This document shows positions 61,701 through 64,000 of a DNA stretch of 64,000 nt, piece by piece; the first letter of the stretch is position 1; every line of letters begins with the position of its first letter. The stretch is from Halichondria panicea. Taxonomy: Eukaryota > Porifera > Demospongiae > Suberitida > Halichondriidae. The notes under the pieces were generated by a model, which worked only from the letters and a program-made list of their open reading frames with translations, had not been told where the DNA came from and ran no database searches. A program made the translations under genes and the position numbers. The DNA is taken from contig NC_087381.1 in NCBI RefSeq assembly GCF_963675165.1, positions 1,798,001 through 1,862,000 on the forward strand, in the 5' to 3' direction.

Positions 61701-61849
61701 GAATTGGTCCGCATTTCTCATCTGCTATGGACTTACAAGAAGTGGAAGATGAATCTCCTCCAATGCAAACAATTCATTTTCAGTTTAAATTTAAAGGAGC
61801 TACGGTAGTTGTCTACCCTAATGCTGGTGTATCTACTGCAGAATTATAA
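40739..61849 (+). CDS. Adhesion GPCR, copy 2 (four-CCP form, intact frame)
   Basis: Exons: 40739-41264, 41316-41453, 41499-41660, 41711-41899, 48568-48729, 48778-48966, 52689-52802, 55251-55345, 55560-55763, 55833-55901, 55959-56076, 56201-56371, 56612-56811, 57381-57433, 57617-57752, 57961-58067, 58282-58393, 58625-58778, 59103-59169, 59322-59388, 60763-60878, 61120-61246, 61321-61362, 61691-61849. Total 3,477 nt: 1,158 codons plus TAA, with all phases compatible and no internal stop. Order: signal peptide ([20 protein letters not shown]); novel region; Cys-rich module; CCP1 ([11 protein letters not shown]...VW...PIC), CCP2 (NYTCIPGF...GGTWSG), CCP3, CCP4; HRM-like; GAIN; GPS with HLTS (H at 57711); 7TM; tail ending VSTAEL. 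An in-frame ATG 66 bp upstream exists, but 40739 directly precedes the signal peptide and matches copy 1. The intron after CCP2 holds a splice-competent SRCR domain. The ligand is unknown; the family signals through G proteins after release of the tethered agonist. Confidence 0.9.
41940..43345. mobile_element. 1.4-kb 'CCTCGGTGCGCATGCG' repeat element in intron
   Basis: GTGCTAATTATGCCTCGGTG at the left and CATCGAGGCATTAGCAC at the right form imperfect inverted ends. Inside are the 'atccgtctgtctg' and 'gcttgaagctttttagcgtg' words and a long stretch matching 59470-60715 in the opposite orientation. Outside it the intron resumes similarity to copy 1 (43380 on matches 14890 on). No intact coding sequence was seen. 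Confidence 0.65.
43760..44414 (-). pseudogene. DUF3504 (ZMYM/QRICH1-like, Crypton-derived) relic
   Basis: The minus strand from 44414 encodes a 164-residue stretch with [20 protein letters not shown], then YPPNGL, DINPL, a [20 protein letters not shown] segment and LWSSQQFGT. These match the C-terminal domain of ZMYM2/QRICH1-type proteins, which is thought to derive from the tyrosine recombinase of Crypton transposons. After FGT the homology continues only by changing frame ([23 protein letters not shown], then [13 protein letters not shown]), with in-frame stops. It is a broken copy inside an intron of GPCR copy 2. Confidence 0.8.
44517..44668. mobile_element. 150-bp hairpin element
   Basis: TTAGAACACACCTAGCCAAG at the left and CTTGGCTAGGTGTGTTCTAA at the right are perfect inverted ends. 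The inside contains a second inverted pair around 'gaggc'/'gcctcgag'. No coding. Confidence 0.75.
44707..44939. mobile_element. GATAAGAGTA-family MITE
   Basis: Left GATAAGAGTATGAGTGGCTG and right ACTGTTCAACACTTTTACTC termini, with the conserved 'catatcattgtcgtcactg' core. See 7969-8217 for the complete copy. Confidence 0.7.
45178..45275. repeat. Imperfect palindrome
   Basis: 'ggatatacacccatatatcc' with 'gctaccatggttac' returns inverted as 'gtaaccatagtagcagagg' and 'tatagggtgcatatcc', around a CGAGGCGTAGCCGAG centre. Foldback type. Confidence 0.7.
46101..46451. repeat. Inverted-repeat element with internal GATTTAGTAAA tandem repeats
   Basis: Ends: TGGGGTGCTGTTTGTGTCAA with 'aacacagtgtataaaaactg' on the left, returning inverted as 'cagtttttacacattgtgtt' and TTGACACAAACGGGATCCCA. 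Between them, about 46185-46385, lies a degenerate tandem array of CGATTTAGTAAATCGGGAGC-like units in both orientations. Weakly similar ends (GGTGCC then TCAAAA) occur at 10271 and 45072. Confidence 0.75.
46706..47387 (+). CDS. Complete SRCR domain in two exons, inside GPCR copy 2 intron
   Basis: Exons 46706-46910 and 47230-47387 on the GPCR's own strand. First half: [50 protein letters not shown]; second half: [34 protein letters not shown]. Both are flanked by good sites (CATAAAG acceptor, GTGAGTGAG donor; TATATAG acceptor, GTGAGTACG donor). Total 363 nt (121 codons), phase 1 at entry and exit, and no stop. It could therefore be spliced between CCP2 and CCP3 of the GPCR without changing frame. 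The sequence is closest to the SRCR domains of the minus-strand receptor at 2458-7168. Alternatively it is a silent relic; no promoter or partner gene is visible. Confidence 0.7.
47493..47640 (+). pseudogene. Truncated second SRCR half-domain
   Basis: Starts with the usual acceptor and GTCCTTCAAGTGGAGA, but a 5-bp insertion shifts the frame right after it. A TGG of the GQWGTV motif has become TGA, and homology stops after GACAGCTTCG. Non-functional. Confidence 0.85.
48555..48985 (+). repeat. Duplicated CCP pair (copy of 41488-41915)
   Basis: Both CCP exons, their shared short intron and a few bases of flanking intron are near-identical to 41499-41899, differing at only a handful of positions (for example ANG versus TKG after LND). 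The block was inserted where copy 1 reads 'ctgtgcacattttgtgtgtg' (about 16880): copy 2 reads 'ctgtgcatgttttgtg' and then the CCP acceptor. Near-identity indicates a very recent event or gene conversion. Confidence 0.85.
49136..50078. repeat. Foldback element with GAATCGATT repeats
   Basis: The left arm (49136-49560) and right arm (49710-50078) are inverted. Outer parts match well ('atggaatgccatagtggaca', 'tactagagtttgattccgat', 'gcgattatcgatttccttt'). Inner parts consist of 20-25-bp tandem units built on AATCGATTCC and GATTGCCACCATCGATTG. The central spacer is unique AT-rich sequence. Non-coding; the open frames follow the repeat. Confidence 0.85.
50216..50345. mobile_element. 130-bp MITE with 9-bp target duplication
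   Basis: CAGAGGAGGTACGACATCTG at the left and the inverse (ATGTCGTACCTCCTCTG) at the right. ACTTGCAGC on both sides (50207-50215 and 50346-50354). The 9-bp duplication is of Mutator type, but the termini differ from the TAGNCTCGA group. Confidence 0.85.
50675..50925. mobile_element. GATAAGAGTA-family MITE
   Basis: Left AATAAGAGTATGAGTGTTGA and right CAACACACTTCTTACTCTT, with the 'catatcattgtcgtcactg' core. Intronic in GPCR copy 2. Confidence 0.65.
53325..53875. repeat. Foldback repeat in intron
   Basis: 53325-53455 ('ccgactagaaaaacatttgc', 'ggattggccaggggaacc', 'cgagagcataactccaatc') returns inverted at 53748-53872. A third, partial copy lies at 62025-62120, and related sequence flanks both GPCR starts (about 13660 and 40280). 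Confidence 0.75.
54411..54450. repeat. (ACTT)n microsatellite
   Basis: About eight imperfect tetranucleotide repeats inside the segment duplicated from 39655-40130; the array is absent from that other copy. Confidence 0.85.
54765..55146. repeat. Dispersed repeat with internal hairpin, copy B
   Basis: Near-identical to 1-370, including GCCCTCGTGCAACATGCC. It lies in the intron that splits the HRM-like domain of GPCR copy 2; the matching copy 1 intron (19875-20151) is only 277 bp and lacks it. Confidence 0.75.
56981..57200. mobile_element. CAGTGGCGTAGG element fragment
   Basis: Left terminus CAGTGGCGTAGGAAGAGGGA with 'ggggctagagcctcccc' and 'ctccatcaactccaactt', similar in reverse to 7466-7773. 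The other terminus is missing. Intronic in copy 2 and absent from copy 1. Confidence 0.7.
59470..60715. mobile_element. 1.2-kb repeat element in the TM5 intron of copy 2
   Basis: The intron 59389-60762 is 1,374 bp, against 122 bp in copy 1. The extra DNA begins near 'gatgctgatgcctcggtgg' and ends near 'gggctcgccccaatta'. It carries 'ctagaagcctatagaaactc', 'cttgcgcatgcgcaccgagg' and two near copies of a 'gttgagctgtatcagtttcatc' block. It matches the element at 41940-43345 in reverse orientation. No intact open frame. Confidence 0.7.
61691..61849 (+). other. Fused terminal exon of GPCR copy 2
   Basis: In copy 1 the cytoplasmic tail uses three exons (29634-29720, 29861-29915, 30047-30312). Here the first 12 codons of the first exon ([12 protein letters not shown]) run directly into [10 protein letters not shown] of the last. 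A deletion has removed the rest and both introns between, keeping the frame. A 15-nt insertion (PPMQT) follows. The tail is 52 residues after the fusion start, instead of about 135 in copy 1. Confidence 0.85.
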
Positions 61850-62569
61850 TTATAGGCCAGTGTGAAGTACGTATTACTTCTATCGATTAGTTCATAGTTT
61901 ATAGTGTCAACGGACATGTATTGTGCTAAACCTTTACATTAATTTACACATATCAAAATTATCTGTTAGTTAAAGATTATTAGCCATTATAAATTTTTAT
62001 GACAATTGTATATAAATTAAAGTCTCGCAAAAACATTTGCAACGTGAAAAGTCGCTAGGATTGGCCGGGGGAAACAAGAAATCTGGCGAGAGCATAACTC
62101 TAATCGGTTACAACATTATTCACATGTGTATATTTGCTCCATGCCGGTAGGGTGATGTTCATGCACTTCTATACACATACATCCAGTCAGGATACAGTAT
62201 AATTATACATAATTATTGGACAATTTGTAGGACATAATAAATGGTCAGACGTACATTTTTGTAGAATGTATATTAAGTGAATGTTGAGTTTTAGACCTAT
62301 AATCCATCCATACATGTTGACATGCTAAAATTATTCCGAGCATAATTTATCAGGGCCTTACTCTGCAGTTAAAATAAAATGTTCGTACGCGGCTGTTATT
62401 CGAAAACAAGCCCTGTGCAGCTACTCGTTTGACGTGCAATTTAATTACTGATACGGGATTAAACGTACGAATTCCTGTCACTAATAGCACATGCTTATAA
62501 TATGTACATCATACGATTATAATTATGCTGTAATAATTATTCTAAGTATAATGATTGACATGGCCACAA
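61850..62569. other. 3' flank between convergent GPCR copy 2 and GATM copy 2
   Basis: Matches 30313-30771 apart from an inserted fragment at about 62025-62150 that resembles the foldback at 53325. AATAAA near 62236 is a candidate polyadenylation signal. Confidence 0.45.
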
Positions 62570-63212
62570 TTAGAAGTATGATTCTAGTGTTCCCTTTCGT
62601 CGTACGTCGGAAGTCCAGCAGTGAAAGCCACCTCCCAGAGAGTTGGCATGGCGAATTGAGACCTGCATCAAAATATACATAAAGAGAGATGCACCGCAGA
62701 TGCTGCTGCCTCGGTGGAGAGGTCAAAGCTCATAATATAAAGCTACTAATAGCTTTTATATATACACACATTGCCATATATTATGATGAACGTTCTTAAT
62801 TCTGCTGCATGCAGGCAGAATCTAGATGGGCGTGCCCGTCCCCAGCCATAAATAGTCTTCAAATGCACAATACACTCACTGTATACATGCACTATAGCTG
62901 TCAATGTAATATAAATATATACATGAAACTATACACATTATAACTATAGGTACACATTGTGCCATAAGAATTCCATTTCTGCATGTAACATTTCTGCATG
63001 TAAATCATATAATTTACAAATCATTATAATTATACATATGTAATTATTACCTTAATGCATTTTATGCCTAAGCTTTCAAACATCTTCTGTGTTGGCTCCT
63101 CGTGTGCCTCCACCAGCACTCTCCCCGGGTCCAGCATCAGCACATTCATTGATAGCCATTTGGAGGGCATCCAGAGAGGATCAGGCAATAGCGGCTTGGG
63201 GGCCTCCGCTAT
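62570..63212 (-). CDS. GATM: Glycine amidinotransferase, last two exons, copy 2 (gene continues past window?)
   Basis: Exons 63212-63051 (54 codons) and 62662-62570 (30 codons plus TAA), phase 0 junction. Encodes [20 protein letters not shown], then [23 protein letters not shown] and [20 protein letters not shown] ending KGTLESYF. The catalytic Cys of GGGFHC is present. Unlike copy 1, it keeps DVRRKG and the normal stop position (vertebrate GATM ends two residues after QSY). The remaining exons are expected to the right of the window edge; none was seen in the 0.8 kb available. GATM is a mitochondrial arginine:glycine amidinotransferase in creatine synthesis. Confidence 0.85.
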
Positions 63213-64000
63213 CTAGCGTGTGAGTGCATGTGTGGGGTGGGGGTGGGAGTGAGTTAAACGTGCAATTAAAGGCATTTCACATTCTATAAGATGCATTAAC
63301 GGCTTGGGGGCCTCCACTATTTAAAGGTGTATGAGGGTAGACATGTGTATATATGATTGGAAACACTTTCATTGGCTTTAGGATCATGTGTTTAAGCTAT
63401 AGTAACTGGTTACAAACACATTATCATACACATAATACGTATATGTACTCAATTTACAATAGTATGTACATGTCAATCTTCATTACTTATATAGACCGTC
63501 TCAACGTATACACCACTCAACATACATAGTCCAAATTAACTCAAGGCTAAACGTGCATTTACATCTACGTATTACTATACATGTACCTGCTACTTATTAC
63601 TACAAATGAATGTTTTTGCAAGTCAGCATTCTATCTATAGTGCATGGGGGCACTCAGGGGGGAAACTTCTACCATCTACTTAAATGGCATTCAAATTGCA
63701 TCTCTTAGAAGCTACCATTTCTTGGGGAAAATTAACGTTTTATTGCACAGTTAAGTGTGCATGCAATCACAAATTTTAATACTCACAAGAGTTCTAGCTA
63801 TAATAATGAAAGCACAGCGGGTGCTGATGCCTCGGTGGATGCATGTGCAAAGCTACATAACATAAAGCTACAAGCTATTGCTAATACACACATGATATCA
63901 TGATGAACATTTTTGCATTAGGCTAATCACAGGGAAACTCAAAGAGTGGGAAATGATTGATAATCATAATTGTTGCTAAAAGGATGCCAAAAGTACAGTC
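63213..64000. other. GATM upstream intron or flank, duplicated
   Basis: Near-identical to 31420-32207, so the segmental duplication runs to the window edge. Includes the small repeat of the GATM acceptor at about 63300 and a 'gctgatgcctcggtgg' repeat at 63822. No exon seen. Confidence 0.5.

Noticed and set aside
62491-62682. Plus-strand frame [15 protein letters not shown] in both copies
   Set aside because: Antisense of the GATM terminal exon, which matches a known protein on the minus strand.
1-64000. tRNA or rRNA genes
   Set aside because: No cloverleaf-forming A/B-box pair or rRNA core was recognised by eye; a dedicated scan could still find a tRNA.

Overview
The window looks like nuclear DNA of an early-branching animal, most likely a demosponge and plausibly Amphimedon. 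The evidence is small GT-AG introns, very AT-rich introns full of TAATTATA-type words, SRCR and CCP/sushi exons that are all phase 1, adhesion-GPCR genes, and a dense load of short inverted-repeat transposons. No species-specific marker was seen, so the species is an inference. All gene models were assembled by eye from splice sites and from comparison between paralogues.

Layout. (1) 1-1.7 kb: repeats and the decayed exons of an adhesion GPCR. (2) 2.4-7.2 kb, minus strand: the 3' part of a receptor with three SRCR domains, one transmembrane helix and a tail of about 17 tandem 10-residue PPPAQ-type repeats; its 5' end was not found. (3) 7.2-14 kb: MITEs, a long foldback element, a second relic exon of an adhesion GPCR and a frameshifted RecQ-like helicase relic. 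(4) 14.0-30.3 kb, plus strand: adhesion GPCR copy 1, 24 exons, with a 487-codon mucin-like exon; exon 1 carries an in-frame TAA. (5) 30.8-33.4 kb, minus strand: last exons of glycine amidinotransferase (GATM), plus an orphan extra copy of its catalytic-Cys exon. (6) 33.7-34.8 kb: an element with 9-bp target duplications. (7) 35.9-38.1 kb, plus strand: the C-lobe of a receptor-type tyrosine kinase without a visible N-lobe. (8) 40.7-61.8 kb, plus strand: adhesion GPCR copy 2, 24 exons, open throughout, with four CCP domains in place of the mucin stalk. One intron holds a complete, phase-compatible SRCR domain. (9) 62.6-63.2 kb, minus strand: the second GATM 3' end.

Regions 4-5 and 8-9 are a tandem segmental duplication (GPCR plus GATM tail, repeat distance about 27-32 kb). 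Because the two copies align almost exon for exon, one shows the empty site for insertions in the other. The clearest case is a 3.8-kb element in copy 1, made of two inverted arms of a 9-bp-periodic satellite with perfect 45-bp ends and an 8-bp target duplication. Copy 2 has a single uninterrupted target at that place.

The receptors are modular surface proteins: signal peptide, a novel N-terminal region, a Cys-rich module, CCP/SRCR or a mucin stalk, an HRM-like domain, GAIN/GPS and 7TM. The locus appears to diversify ectodomains by gaining and losing symmetric phase-1 exons. I consider this exon traffic, helped by transposons, the most interesting signal in the window.
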